A stretch of 64,000 nt of DNA from Amycolatopsis lexingtonensis. Its GTDB lineage: Bacteria; Actinomycetota; Actinomycetes; Mycobacteriales; Pseudonocardiaceae. The position numbers and the translations under genes were made by a program. Shown piece after piece: positions 21,810-30,792 of this stretch. Under the pieces are notes generated by a model. It was not told where the DNA came from and searched no databases. It worked only from the letters and a program-made list of their open reading frames with translations. Location: contig NZ_JADBEG010000001.1 in NCBI RefSeq assembly GCF_014873755.1, positions 746,501 to 810,500 on the forward strand, in the 5' to 3' direction. Position 1 is the first letter of the stretch, and each line of letters starts with the position of its first letter.

Positions 21810-22835
21810 TCACGGGACGAGGATCGCGCGGCCGCGGATGCGCCCGGCGTCGAGGTCGTCGAGGGCTGTCTGGAACTCCTCCAGCCGGTAGCGGGCCGTG
21901 TGCAGCTTCACGCGGCCCTGCGCCGCCAGCACCATCAGCTCGCACAGGTCGTTGTACGACCCGACCAGGTTGCCGATCAGGTTGATCTCCGTCGAGATCA
22001 CGTCGATCGTCGGGACGTCGATGTTCTCGCCGTAGCCGACGACGTGGTAGTCACCGGCCCGCCGCAGCATCGCGATCCCGTCGCGGGTCGCGCCGCCCTC
22101 GCCGACGAAGTCGATCACGGCTTCCGCGCCGTGGCCGCCGGTCAGGTCGAGGACCTGCGAAACCTGCGAGCCGTCGCCGATGACGCCGTGGTCGGCACCG
22201 ATCGAGACCGCCAGCTTGACCGCGTCCGGGTTGCGGTCGACGACGATCAGCTCCGCGGCCGAGATCGCCTTGAGCACCTGGATGCCGATGTGGCCGAGCC
22301 CGCCCGCGCCGATGACGACGCACTTGTCGCCCGGGCGCAGCCGCCGCGCCGCTTTCGCCGCCGCGTGGTACGCCGTCAGCCCCGCGTCCGCCAGCGCCGC
22401 CACGTCGGCCGGTTCCAGAGAGTCGTCGATCTTGACGACGCTGCGCGCGGACGTCTTGAGGTACTCCGCGTACCCGCCCGCGGTGTCGATGCCGGGGAAC
22501 TGCGACTGTGCACAGTGGACGTCGTCGCCGAAGCGGCACGCCCGGCACAGCCCGCACGTGATCAGCGGGTGCACGATCACCTTGTCGCCCTCGGCGACGT
22601 TCGTGACCGCGCTGCCGACCGCATGCACCCAGCCCGCGTTCTCGTGCCCGATCGTGTAAGGCAGCGTGACGCCCGACTTCTCCTTCCACTGCCCCTCGAG
22701 GATGTGCAGATCGGTGCGGCAGACACCGGCGCCGCCGATCCGCACGATCACGTCGTACGGCCCGCTGACCGACGGCTCGGGGACGTCGGCCAGTTCCAAC
22801 GGCGCGTCGTACCCGACGACCTGGACGGCTTTCAC
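21810..22835 (-). CDS. Zinc-dependent alcohol dehydrogenase (NAD(P)-linked, MDR family)
   Basis: 341 residues. The catalytic zinc ligands are CRTDLH and GHENAG. The structural zinc loop has four Cys in CGLCRACRFGDDVHC. The Rossmann domain has VVIGAGGLGHIG, and DRNPD after strand 2 suggests NAD preference. Members of this group in propane/acetone monooxygenase loci oxidise secondary or small alcohols. The GTG start overlaps the stop of the upstream MIP18 gene (GTGA), making it the third gene of an amidohydrolase-MIP18-ADH operon. Confidence 0.93.
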   Translation of the reverse strand: MKAVQVVGYDAPLELADVPEPSVSGPYDVIVRIGGAGVCRTDLHILEGQWKEKSGVTLPYTIGHENAGWVHAVGSAVTNVAEGDKVIVHPLITCGLCRACRFGDDVHCAQSQFPGIDTAGGYAEYLKTSARSVVKIDDSLEPADVAALADAGLTAYHAAAKAARRLRPGDKCVVIGAGGLGHIGIQVLKAISAAELIVVDRNPDAVKLAVSIGADHGVIGDGSQVSQVLDLTGGHGAEAVIDFVGEGGATRDGIAMLRRAGDYHVVGYGENIDVPTIDVISTEINLIGNLVGSYNDLCELMVLAAQGRVKLHTARYRLEEFQTALDDLDAGRIRGRAILVP

Positions 22836-23506
22836 GCTGGTACCTCCACAGTGGATTCGGGGTAGCGGGTGCGGAGCAGGCCGCGGCAGAAGTGGGAGTT
22901 GCCCTCGATCGAAATCCGGACCGACCGGGCGAACCGCAGCCGCAGCGGGATTTCCTCGCGGGGGAACGGGGTTCCGTCGTGGTCGACCAGCACCGGCGAC
23001 GCCGGGTCGGACGGCAGCCCGAGCGCCTCGCGACGCCGGAGCAAGGCCTGTGTGGACACCGCGTCCGGCAGGTCCGCGAGGGTGACGCCGTGCAGGTCGA
23101 CGTCCTCGTTCGCCCGCAGCAGCACGCTCAGCGCGCGTTCCATCGCCGCCTGGTGGGCCTTGCGGCGGAACGTCGCCCGCAGCTCCTCCAAGTCCTGATC
23201 GGCTTCGTGACCGAACGTGCCGCGGTAGCCCGCGTCGGCGGCGAGACCGGCGTTGATGAGGTCCGAGTCGTGGTGGTCGTCCAGCTCCACCACCACTTCG
23301 GTCGTCCACGGCAGCGCCGTCAGTGCGTCCTTCGCGTCCGACGCCATGAGGTAGGCGAAGTTCGGCGCGCAGAACGACGTCGGCAGTCGCAAGTGGACGG
23401 TCACCCGGCCGCCGTCGACGTCGAGGGACTTGACGAAGCCGAGATCGGTGATCGGCTCGTCCAGCTCCGGGTCGAGTACCGCGTCCAGCGCGGCGTAGGC
23501 GTCCAT
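22832..23506 (-). CDS. MIP18/DUF59-family iron-sulfur assembly-type protein
   Basis: 224 residues. The N-terminal 85 residues are a MIP18 (DUF59) domain: AYAALDAVLDPELDEPITDLGFV, then VTVHLRLPTSFCAP, where the Cys is the usual conserved metal-site residue. The C-terminal 130 residues are specific to this subgroup. Such proteins accompany actinobacterial binuclear-iron monooxygenase (prm/mim) clusters and may help assemble the metal centre. The start was moved to ATG 23506, just after the amidohydrolase stop; it overlaps the dehydrogenase start downstream. Confidence 0.85.
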   Translation of the reverse strand: MDAYAALDAVLDPELDEPITDLGFVKSLDVDGGRVTVHLRLPTSFCAPNFAYLMASDAKDALTALPWTTEVVVELDDHHDSDLINAGLAADAGYRGTFGHEADQDLEELRATFRRKAHQAAMERALSVLLRANEDVDLHGVTLADLPDAVSTQALLRRREALGLPSDPASPVLVDHDGTPFPREEIPLRLRFARSVRISIEGNSHFCRGLLRTRYPESTVEVPA

Positions 23507-23507
23507 G

Positions 23508-24521
23508 TCAGGCCACCGAGACGGCCTGCGGCTCGACCGGGGCCAGCTGCAGTTCCGAGGGCACCGGGATGTCATACATCGCCGCCGCGTTGAGGCCGAG
23601 GATTTTCTTCTTCTGGTCGACCGTCAACGGCGCGTACTCCGGCATGTCCTCCGGGATCTGGAAGTCGACGAACCGCTCGATCAGCCAGCGAGGCGTCCAG
23701 AGCGCGTAGTCGCTGGAGAACTGGATGCGGTCCTCGTCCAGCCAGTACAGCAGCTCGCCGATGATCTGCGCGAAGTACCGCGGCCGCGTGTGGATGAACG
23801 GGATGGCGACCGCGAGTCCCGCGTGGACGTTCGGCTCCTGCGTGGCGATCCAGCAGAAGTCCTCCAGCCGGGGCAGGCCGCAGTGCTCGACGACGAAGTT
23901 GAGGTCGGTGAAGTCGGTCGCCGCGTGGTCGACGTCGGCGACGTCGAAGGCGTCGCGGTCGAGCGGCCGGATCGTCGGTCCCTTGTGGACGTGGATGTTC
24001 TTGATCCCGAGTTCCTGGCAGGCTTCGAAGTACTTGTACGTCCACTTGCCGTCGAGCTTGTAGCCGCGCGAATCGCCCTGCCACTCGGCGGTGTAGAGCT
24101 TCACGCCTTTGAGGTCGAAGCGCTCGGCGTCGCGGCGCAGCTGGTCGATCCCGGCCTGCTCGAAGCGCGGGTCGAAGAAGTGGTTGTAGGTGAGCTTGCC
24201 TTCGTGCTTCTGCGTGAGTGCGAAAGCTTCTTCGGTCTGCCCGAAGCCGTTTTCGTAGAACGCGCCGAGGTACGCGGGCTGGAAGATCGCGTGGTCGACG
24301 TAGCCGTTCTCGAACAGGTCGCGCATCAGCCGCTCGCCGCCCTGGTAGAGGTAGTCCTCGTAGGGCCAGACCTCGGACTCGGGGCTGAGGTTGCGGTGGT
24401 AGTCGTAGAAGCAGTCGATGAACTGCTTGCCGTGGATGTTGCGCTGGTTCTCCGGGCGTGCGTCCCACAGGGCCACGTGGGCGTCCACGATGAAGTAGGT
24501 CTCGCCGTCTTTGCTGTACAT
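23508..24521 (-). CDS. Amidohydrolase-family metal-dependent hydrolase (monooxygenase-cluster type)
   Basis: 337 residues with an amidohydrolase_2 TIM barrel: metal-site DAHVALWD at residues 13-20, NHFFDPRFEQAG, GVKLYTAEWQG, NIHVHKG, FVVEHCGLP and the late IQFSSDYALW with the conserved Asp. Close relatives sit downstream of propane and acetone monooxygenase genes (prm and mim clusters) and may help in maturation or metabolism; the actual reaction is not established to my knowledge. First gene of the three-gene operon, divergent from the AcoR/MimR-like activator across 138 bp that contain a clear palindrome. Confidence 0.87.
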   Translation of the reverse strand: MYSKDGETYFIVDAHVALWDARPENQRNIHGKQFIDCFYDYHRNLSPESEVWPYEDYLYQGGERLMRDLFENGYVDHAIFQPAYLGAFYENGFGQTEEAFALTQKHEGKLTYNHFFDPRFEQAGIDQLRRDAERFDLKGVKLYTAEWQGDSRGYKLDGKWTYKYFEACQELGIKNIHVHKGPTIRPLDRDAFDVADVDHAATDFTDLNFVVEHCGLPRLEDFCWIATQEPNVHAGLAVAIPFIHTRPRYFAQIIGELLYWLDEDRIQFSSDYALWTPRWLIERFVDFQIPEDMPEYAPLTVDQKKKILGLNAAAMYDIPVPSELQLAPVEPQAVSVA

Positions 24522-24564
24522 GCCCGGGACGCTAGGGACGTCGGGGCTGGTCAGGGACCCGTCG

Positions 24565-24585
24565 GCTGTCTCGATATGAGACAGC
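24565..24585. promoter_or_regulatory. Palindromic activator site in the divergent promoter region
   Basis: GCTGTCTC-GATAT-GAGACAGC, a perfect 8-5-8 inverted repeat 44 bp upstream of the amidohydrolase start and 75 bp upstream of the activator gene. TGTxxC-n-GxxACA palindromes are typical targets of AcoR/MimR-type activators, so it is probably the binding site of the adjacent regulator. Confidence 0.7.
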
Positions 24586-24659
24586 TCGGGCCGCCGTCAC
24601 CCGGGCGGCGGACGTAGGCTGGACGGAGTCCCACGCAGCGGCGCGTTCCGGGAGGTCGA

Positions 24660-26108
24660 GTGGAGAACCCGCAGGTGTCCGTCACGCGGTCGTTCGACGC
24701 CGCCCGGCTGCGGGCGTCCTGGCAGCGCAGCGAGCGCTACGGCGTCCCCGAAGACGAGGTCGTGCCGGTGTTCTCCGGCGCGGTCGACACCGGCTCGCTG
24801 CTCTACGAATGCGGCACCGAGGTGCTGCGCGGGCTGCAGGCGACGCTGGCCAACGAGCCGATCAGCCTGATGATCACCGACAGCGAAGGCCTGGTGCTGA
24901 GCCGCCTGTGCACGGACGCCGGCATCAACCGCTCGCTCGACAAGGTCCACCTGGCGCCCGGGTTCTACTTCGCGGAGAGCAACGCGGGCACCAACGGGCT
25001 GGGCCTGGCGCTGGCCGACCGGGCGCCGTCGCTGGTGCGGGCCGCCGAGCACTACTGCACCGACCTGCGCGGCTACACCTGCGCGGCGGTGCCGGTGCTC
25101 GACCCGCTGACCGGCGGGCTGGCCGGCAGCGTCAACCTGACCACCTGGTCGGAGCAGTCCTCGGAGCTGCTGCTCGCGCTGGCCCAGGCCGCGGCCGGGA
25201 ACACCGCCGCGCTGATGCTGGCCCGCGCGTCCGGCCGCACCGCCCGCCCGACTCCGCGGGGCGAGGTCTTCCGCGTCTACGCCGACCGGGTCGACCCCGG
25301 CGACCTGCCGCGGCTCTCGGCCGCCTGGACGACGGCGGTCGCCGAAGCGCGGACCGCGCTGGGTGGTGGCCGGGTCGTCGCGGTCGTCGGCGAGCCGGGC
25401 GCGGGCAAGACGGCGCTGGCGTCGCTGGCGCGGCGGGAGCTGCGGCCCCGCGAGCGCGTCCTCAACGCGCGCCCGCCGGCCCCCGACGACGTCGACACCT
25501 GGCTGACGCTGTGGACGCCCGAGCTGGCCAAGGAGGGCACCTGCGTGATCGTCTCGGGCGTGGACGCGCTGCCCGCGTGGGCGGCCGAGGAACTGGCGCG
25601 GATCTTCGCCGAAGTCCGTCACGACGAGCTGCCGCCGTTCGTCCTCACCGCCGAGGACGCCGCTTCGGTGCCGGCCGCGCTGAGCCCGCTGGTCGACCGG
25701 GTCGTCGAGGTCCCGGCGCTGCGGTTCCGCCCGGACGACGTCCTCCCGCTGGCCCGTCACTTCGCCCGGCGCGACCGCGGCCGCGACGTCACTTTCACGC
25801 CCGCGGCGGCTCGTGCGCTGACGGCGTACGACTGGCCCGAGAACGCGAAGCAGCTTCGCCGCGTTGTGCGCGAAGCCGCTTCACGGTCACAGGTGGTAGA
25901 CACGCCGCAGCTGCCCGCCGAGGTGTTCACCGGGGTCGGGCACCGGCTGAGCCGGCTGCAGGCCCTCGAACGCGACGAGATCGTCCGCTGCCTGGCCGAG
26001 CCGGGGGCGACGGTCGTGCGGGCCGCGGCGAAGCTCGGCATGGGCCGGGCGACGCTCTACCGGAAGCTGGCGCAGTACGGGCTCAACGCGCGGCGACTGA
26101 AATCCTGA
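24660..26108 (+). CDS. AcoR/MimR-type transcriptional activator (GAF, AAA-like, Fis HTH)
   Basis: 482 residues. Residues about 1-40 form the family's N-terminal helix (SFDAARLRASWQRSERYGVPED). A GAF sensor follows at about 50-185 (ISLMITDSEGLVLSRLCTD, NAGTNGLGLAL). An AAA-like region has Walker A GEPGAGKT (about residues 245-252) but none of the GAFTGA loop that contacts sigma-54. A Fis helix-turn-helix closes the protein (VVRAAAKLGMGRATLYRKL). Actinomycetes lack sigma-54, and MimR-like proteins work without it. Divergent from the amidohydrolase operon it probably activates in response to an alcohol or ketone. Its 3' end overlaps the convergent MFS gene by 26 bp. Confidence 0.88.
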   Translation: MENPQVSVTRSFDAARLRASWQRSERYGVPEDEVVPVFSGAVDTGSLLYECGTEVLRGLQATLANEPISLMITDSEGLVLSRLCTDAGINRSLDKVHLAPGFYFAESNAGTNGLGLALADRAPSLVRAAEHYCTDLRGYTCAAVPVLDPLTGGLAGSVNLTTWSEQSSELLLALAQAAAGNTAALMLARASGRTARPTPRGEVFRVYADRVDPGDLPRLSAAWTTAVAEARTALGGGRVVAVVGEPGAGKTALASLARRELRPRERVLNARPPAPDDVDTWLTLWTPELAKEGTCVIVSGVDALPAWAAEELARIFAEVRHDELPPFVLTAEDAASVPAALSPLVDRVVEVPALRFRPDDVLPLARHFARRDRGRDVTFTPAAARALTAYDWPENAKQLRRVVREAASRSQVVDTPQLPAEVFTGVGHRLSRLQALERDEIVRCLAEPGATVVRAAAKLGMGRATLYRKLAQYGLNARRLKS

Positions 26109-27291
26109 CCGGCCGCGAGGCCTGGGCCCAGTGGACCGCCGGGCCCATCGCGCAGCCCGCGGCGAGGAAGACCGCGCCCAGCAGCAGCCAGCCCGGCAGA
26201 CCCCAGCCGATCACCACGGTGGACAGCAGCACCGGCCCGAGCGCGCGGGCCACCGAGACCCCGGTGCCGAAGAAGCCCTGGTACTGGCCCTGCTGATCGG
26301 CCGGCGCGAGCGCGAAGCCGATCTCCCACGAGCCCGCCGACTGCAGCATCTCCCCGGCCACCTGCACCAGCGCGCCCACGACCAGCACCGCGAACGCGAT
26401 CCACGGCGAAGTCCCCGACGCCGAAACCGCGAAGGCCACGCACGAGGCGAGCAGCAGCACCCCGGACCGGCGGACCATCCGCGCCGCCGAGCCGATGCTC
26501 GCCAGCCGTCCGGCCACCCGGACCTGCAGCAGCACCACCACGACCGTGTTGAGCACGAACAGCGCGGACACCGTCCAGCCCGGCGCGGCCGTGCGTTCGA
26601 CGATCCACAGGGGAATCGCGACGCTCAGCAAGGGCATGCGCAGCAACAGGATCGCGTTGAGCAGCGTCACCAGCGCGTACGGCCGGTCGCGCAGCACGGC
26701 CAGCTTCGGCTCGCCGGTGCGCGGCGCCGACACCGGCACGGCGGGGAGCGCGAGCAGGAGCACCGCGGTGACCGCGAAGCTCGCGGCGTCGAGCACGAAC
26801 ACCGTCAGGTACGCCGACGCCGTGTCGGCCGACAGCGCGAGCCCGCCCAGCCCGGCGCCGACGGCGAGCCCGGCGTTGCCCGCGGACTGCAGCCGCGCCC
26901 GGATGCGCGTCCGGCGTTCCGGGTCGGCGAGCGCGGCCAGCAGAGCCTGGCGGGCGGCGGCCAGGCCGGTCTGGCAGCTGCCGTAGAGGCAGGCGGCGAG
27001 CGCGAACAGCACCGGCGAGCGGACCAGCAGGAACGTCAGGATCGACGCGCCGGTGGCCAGGGCCAGCAGCACGGCCGAGCCCCGCGCGCCGTGGCGGTCG
27101 GCGAGGTGACCCAGTGGCACCCCGGCGACCGAGCCGACCGCCCAGCCGAGGGTGAGGCCGAGCCCGACCTGCGCCGGGGTCAGCCCGGCGATCCGGGTGA
27201 AGAACAGCACCGAGCACGTCAGGAACGCGCCGTCGCCGAGCGAGCCCACCAGCTGGGCGGCGGCGAGCAGGCGGTCCGGAGTCTTCGTCAT
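26083..27291 (-). CDS. MFS transporter
   Basis: 402 residues, about 12 transmembrane helices. The loop 2-3 signature is GHLADRHGARGSA. It resembles the 12-helix actinobacterial exporters that include macrolide efflux-like proteins (GDGAFLTCSVLFFTRIAGLTP near the N terminus). Direction and substrate cannot be inferred. It diverges from a MocR regulator across 82 bp, so that regulator is its likely controller. Confidence 0.85.
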   Translation of the reverse strand: MTKTPDRLLAAAQLVGSLGDGAFLTCSVLFFTRIAGLTPAQVGLGLTLGWAVGSVAGVPLGHLADRHGARGSAVLLALATGASILTFLLVRSPVLFALAACLYGSCQTGLAAARQALLAALADPERRTRIRARLQSAGNAGLAVGAGLGGLALSADTASAYLTVFVLDAASFAVTAVLLLALPAVPVSAPRTGEPKLAVLRDRPYALVTLLNAILLLRMPLLSVAIPLWIVERTAAPGWTVSALFVLNTVVVVLLQVRVAGRLASIGSAARMVRRSGVLLLASCVAFAVSASGTSPWIAFAVLVVGALVQVAGEMLQSAGSWEIGFALAPADQQGQYQGFFGTGVSVARALGPVLLSTVVIGWGLPGWLLLGAVFLAAGCAMGPAVHWAQASRPVRISVAAR

Positions 27292-27313
27292 GAGGATGAC
27301 GTTAGAGCGGAAC

Positions 27314-27358
27314 TTGGCCCGATCCCAGATCCAATTATGGCTCCGTGGATTGGGCCAA
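27314..27358. promoter_or_regulatory. Inverted repeat in the MFS/MocR divergent promoter
   Basis: TTGGCCC (27314-27320) and GGGCCAA (27352-27358) flank an AT-richer core containing ATCCAATTATGG. It lies between the two divergent starts, 16 bp before the MocR ATG. MocR proteins often bind such spaced repeats in the shared promoter, so it is a candidate operator. Confidence 0.5.
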
Positions 27359-27373
27359 TGCTAGGGTCGCGCG

Positions 27374-28777
27374 ATGGACTTCCACGTCAGCCTGGCCGGG
27401 CGTGGCGACCTGAGCGTCCGGATCTACCGCCAGCTGCGCGACGCCGTCCTCGACGGCAGGCTGCGGGCGGGGGAGCGGCTCCCGCCGACCCGCGAACTGG
27501 CGCGGCGGCTGGCGGTGTCGCGGAACACCGTCGCGGTGGCCTACGACCGCCTCACCGCCGACGGCTTCCTCACCGGCCGCGTCGGCGCGGGCACCTACGT
27601 CTCGGCTTCGCTGCCCGCCCCGCGGCCGCGTTCGGCACCTTCGGCGGCGGGCCCGCGGCCGAAGCCGGTGTGGCGATCCTTGCCGCCACCGGTCGCCGCT
27701 CCCACGCAGACACCCGCGTTCGACTTCCGCGTCGGCATCCCCGACGCCGCGCTGTTCCCCTTGGAGACCTGGCGGCGCTTCCTCGCCCGCGAACTCCGCG
27801 AGAGCGTCACCCACTACGCGGGCCCGGAAGGTCACCCGGCCCTGCGCGCGGCGATCGCCCGGCACGCCGGCGTTTCCCGTTCGGTGCGCGCGGGCGCGGA
27901 CGACGTCCTCGTCACCCAGGGCGCGCAGCAGGCGCTGGACCTCCTGTGCCGCGTGCTGCTTTCCCCGGGCGACCGCGTCGCCGTCGAAGAGCCCGGTTAC
28001 CGGCTGGCGAAACTGCTGTTCGCTTCGCACGGCGCCGAAGTCGTCGGCGTCCCGGTGGACGGCGAAGGCCTCGATGTCTCGGCGCTGCCGCCGCGCACGA
28101 AGCTGGTGTACGTGACGCCGTCGCACCAGTTCCCGCTCGGCACCCCGATGTCCCTGCCCCGGCGCACGGCGCTGCTGGCGTGGGCTGCGCGAGCGGACGC
28201 GCTCGTGGTCGAGGACGACTACGACAGCGAGTTCCGGTTCTCGGACCGGCCGCTGGAGCCGTTGCAGAGCCTGGACCGCGACGGGCGGGTGGCGTACGTG
28301 GGGTCGTTCTCGAAGACACTGCTCCCGATGCTGCGCTTGGGTTTCCTGGTCGCGCCGGCGTCGCTGCGGGAGGCGTTGTGCCATGCCCGGCAGCTGTCCG
28401 ACTGGCACGGCGACCTGTCGGCGCAGGCGGCGCTGGCGCGGTTCATCGACGACGGTCTGTTCGCGCGGCACCTCCGCCGGGCGACGAAGGTGTACGCGGA
28501 ACGGCATGAGCGTTTGGTGTCCACTTTGGACCGGGTGTTCGCCGGTCGGCTGCGGGTGGTTCCTTCGGCGGCGGGGTTGCACTTGTGCGCGTTGGCGGAC
28601 GCCGACCTGGAGCCGATCGCCGCCCGGGCGGCGGCCGCGGGGGTGGCGGTGCAGACGCTTTCCGATCTGTGCGGCGGTTTTCCGTTACCCGGATTGGTGC
28701 TGGGTTACGGCTCGATCCCGGTGGAGAGGATCGACGATGGACTCGCGGCGCTGGACGCCGCCTGGGGTTCCACGTAA
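27374..28777 (+). CDS. MocR/GabR-type regulator with PLP aminotransferase-like domain
   Basis: 467 residues. The N-terminal GntR winged helix (residues about 12-75: SVRIYRQLRDAVLDGRL, LPPTRELARRLAVSRNTVAVAYDRL) is joined by a Pro-rich linker to a fold-type I aminotransferase domain. VVEDDYDSEFRF carries the Asp that contacts the PLP ring nitrogen, and YVGSFSKTLLPMLRLGF carries the Schiff-base Lys, so PLP binding is expected. MocR proteins sense PLP or amino compounds rather than acting as enzymes. The 3' end overlaps the convergent DHA2 exporter by 73 bp. Confidence 0.92.
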   Translation: MDFHVSLAGRGDLSVRIYRQLRDAVLDGRLRAGERLPPTRELARRLAVSRNTVAVAYDRLTADGFLTGRVGAGTYVSASLPAPRPRSAPSAAGPRPKPVWRSLPPPVAAPTQTPAFDFRVGIPDAALFPLETWRRFLARELRESVTHYAGPEGHPALRAAIARHAGVSRSVRAGADDVLVTQGAQQALDLLCRVLLSPGDRVAVEEPGYRLAKLLFASHGAEVVGVPVDGEGLDVSALPPRTKLVYVTPSHQFPLGTPMSLPRRTALLAWAARADALVVEDDYDSEFRFSDRPLEPLQSLDRDGRVAYVGSFSKTLLPMLRLGFLVAPASLREALCHARQLSDWHGDLSAQAALARFIDDGLFARHLRRATKVYAERHERLVSTLDRVFAGRLRVVPSAAGLHLCALADADLEPIAARAAAAGVAVQTLSDLCGGFPLPGLVLGYGSIPVERIDDGLAALDAAWGST

Positions 28778-30138
28778 TGGTCCGTGCGCCGCCGCGCCGT
28801 GATCAGCAGCCCGCCCAAGCAAGTTGCCGCCGCCGTCGCGACCACCACCAGCCAGCCGCGCCGGAAGTCCGTCAGATCGGGCGTCCCGGCGAAGACGGCC
28901 ACCAGCACCGCCGTCCCCAATACCGTGCCGATCTGCCGCATCGTCGTCACCATCGACGATCCCGCGCCCCACCTCGCGGGCGGCAGGACCGTGCCCACCA
29001 CTCCCGACAGGCTCGGCAGGATCAACCCCACCCCAACACCCGTCAACAACTGCCCCGGCAGCATCGACGCCGCGTAGTCCGGGGTCGCGCCCATCCGCAG
29101 CACCCAGATCAGCGCCCCCGCGCCGAACGACACGCCGCCGAGGGCGACCACCGGGCCCGGGCCGAAGCGGTGGACGAACCGGCCGCCGAGGATGGACACC
29201 GGGACCACCATCAGCGGGCCCGGGGCCAGCGACAGCCCCGCGATCAGGATCGAGTCGTGCCAGATCGACGTCAGGAACAGCACGTTGCCGAACAGCATCG
29301 CCGCGAAGCCGGCCGCGAACACGCCCGTCGTCGCGCACGCCAGCCACAGCGTCGGGACGCGCAGGGCCGGCAGGTCCAGCACCGGGACCGCGTGGCGCGC
29401 CGAGCGCAGCGGGACCCACGCCAGCGCCAGCGCCGCCACCGCGAACGCCGCCAGGACGCCCGCCGAGCCCCAGCCGTCGTCCGGGGCGGTGACCAGCGCG
29501 TAGGCCAGCGCGCCCACGCCGACGAGGAGCCCGGCCGCGCCGAGCAGGTCCGGGACGCCGGTCGACGTGTCCCGCGACTCGCGCAGCACCCGCGGGCCGG
29601 CCAGCAGCGTCGCCGCGCAGATCGGCAGGTTCACCAGGAACACCCAGCGCCAGGACGCCTCGACGAGCAGGCCGCCGACCGGCGGGCCGAGGGCCGCGGC
29701 CGCCGCGCCCACCGACGCCCAGACGCCCACCGCCAGCGGACGCCGGTGCGGCGGGAACGCCGTCAGCAGCAGGGCCAGCGACGTCGGCATCACGAGCGCC
29801 GCGCCGATCGCCTGCACCGCGCGGAAGAGGACGAGGACCGGGATCGACGGCGCCGCCGCGCAGGCGGCCGAGGCCAGCGTGAACACCGCGACGCCGGCGA
29901 GGAACAGCCGCTTGCGGCCGTAGCGGTCGGCCAGCCGCCCGGCCGGGGCCAGGCACGCGGCGAACAGCACCGTGTAGCCGTTGAGCACCCACGACAGCGT
30001 CGCCAGGTCGTCGCCGGGGAACGCGGCCCGGATGCCGGGGAAGGCGATGGTGACGATGAACGTGTCGAGGCTGGCCAGGAACGCCGCCGTCGAGACGACG
30101 AGCAGCACGAGGCCGGGCTTCGGCGCGGTGTCGGTCAT
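28705..30138 (-). CDS. DHA2-family MFS drug exporter (EmrB/QacA-like)
   Basis: 477 residues with 14 predicted helices. Signatures: FLASLDTFIVTIAFPGI in helix 1, WVLNGYTVLFAACLAPAGRLADRYGRKR for helix 2 and motif A, and PPVGGLLVEASWRWVFLVNLPI for motif C and the loop that follows. The family exports hydrophobic cations and antibiotics using proton exchange. The start is supported by AGGAGGGAC just upstream. The C-terminal 24 codons overlap the MocR gene on the other strand. Confidence 0.9.
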   Translation of the reverse strand: MTDTAPKPGLVLLVVSTAAFLASLDTFIVTIAFPGIRAAFPGDDLATLSWVLNGYTVLFAACLAPAGRLADRYGRKRLFLAGVAVFTLASAACAAAPSIPVLVLFRAVQAIGAALVMPTSLALLLTAFPPHRRPLAVGVWASVGAAAAALGPPVGGLLVEASWRWVFLVNLPICAATLLAGPRVLRESRDTSTGVPDLLGAAGLLVGVGALAYALVTAPDDGWGSAGVLAAFAVAALALAWVPLRSARHAVPVLDLPALRVPTLWLACATTGVFAAGFAAMLFGNVLFLTSIWHDSILIAGLSLAPGPLMVVPVSILGGRFVHRFGPGPVVALGGVSFGAGALIWVLRMGATPDYAASMLPGQLLTGVGVGLILPSLSGVVGTVLPPARWGAGSSMVTTMRQIGTVLGTAVLVAVFAGTPDLTDFRRGWLVVVATAAATCLGGLLITARRRTDHYVEPQAASSAASPSSILSTGIEP

Positions 30139-30219
30139 GTCCCTCCTAGGTCCGAAAAAACAACCTAGCCGGATGACATGAGTTTCAACAAGAGACTGAC
30201 CTGTTCGGAGCGACCCAGC

Positions 30220-30693
30220 TCACGCGGCGGCCCGCTCCTCCGCCCGCGCCTTGAGCGCCGCGAGGGTGTACTCGATCGACTCGACGTTGTAGCCGGGCCG
30301 GTCGGCGCGGCCGGTGACCCGCGGGCCCATGAACTTCCGCACGATCCAGCTGCCGATCCGGTACCAGTTCTCGGTCACCACGCAGCCGCCCGGATCCGGC
30401 GTCAGCACGTACTCCCAGTGCGAAACCCGCGAGCCGAACGGCGTCCGCACGTCGAAGGCGAACCGGCGCTCCGGCTCGAACGCGACCACCCGCACCCGCG
30501 TCCACCACTGCAGGGCGCCGTTCTCGTTGCGGCCGCGAAAGCGCGCGCCGAGGGCCGGGCCGGTGCCGTCGAGCCAGCGGCCGCCGACGTTCTCCGGGCT
30601 CAGCTCGCCCATCCGCGGCAGGTCGGTGACCCACGACCACACCGTGCCCGCGTCGGTAGGGACGGTGACGCTGCGCGAAATCGTCGGTTCCAC
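30220..30693 (-). CDS. SRPBCC-fold protein
   Basis: 157 residues of the START/SRPBCC fold: VEPTISRSVTVPTDAGTVWSWVTDLPRMGELSPEN at the start, a beta-rich core, TENWYRIGSW, and a long C-terminal helix (IEYTLAALKARAEE). These proteins bind small hydrophobic ligands, and some act as cyclases or hydrolases. No partner enzyme adjoins. GTG 30693 was chosen because the region upstream of it reads as divergent promoter DNA for the nuclease gene. Confidence 0.75.
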   Translation of the reverse strand: MEPTISRSVTVPTDAGTVWSWVTDLPRMGELSPENVGGRWLDGTGPALGARFRGRNENGALQWWTRVRVVAFEPERRFAFDVRTPFGSRVSHWEYVLTPDPGGCVVTENWYRIGSWIVRKFMGPRVTGRADRPGYNVESIEYTLAALKARAEERAAA

Positions 30694-30792
30694 CCTCTGA
30701 CGGTGACAGCGTTGCGGGCGCCCGGGCAAGGCGTCCCGGCGTTGTCCGCAGCCCAGGAGAGCCCGCGTTGAAAAAACTCCCCGCGCCGGACC

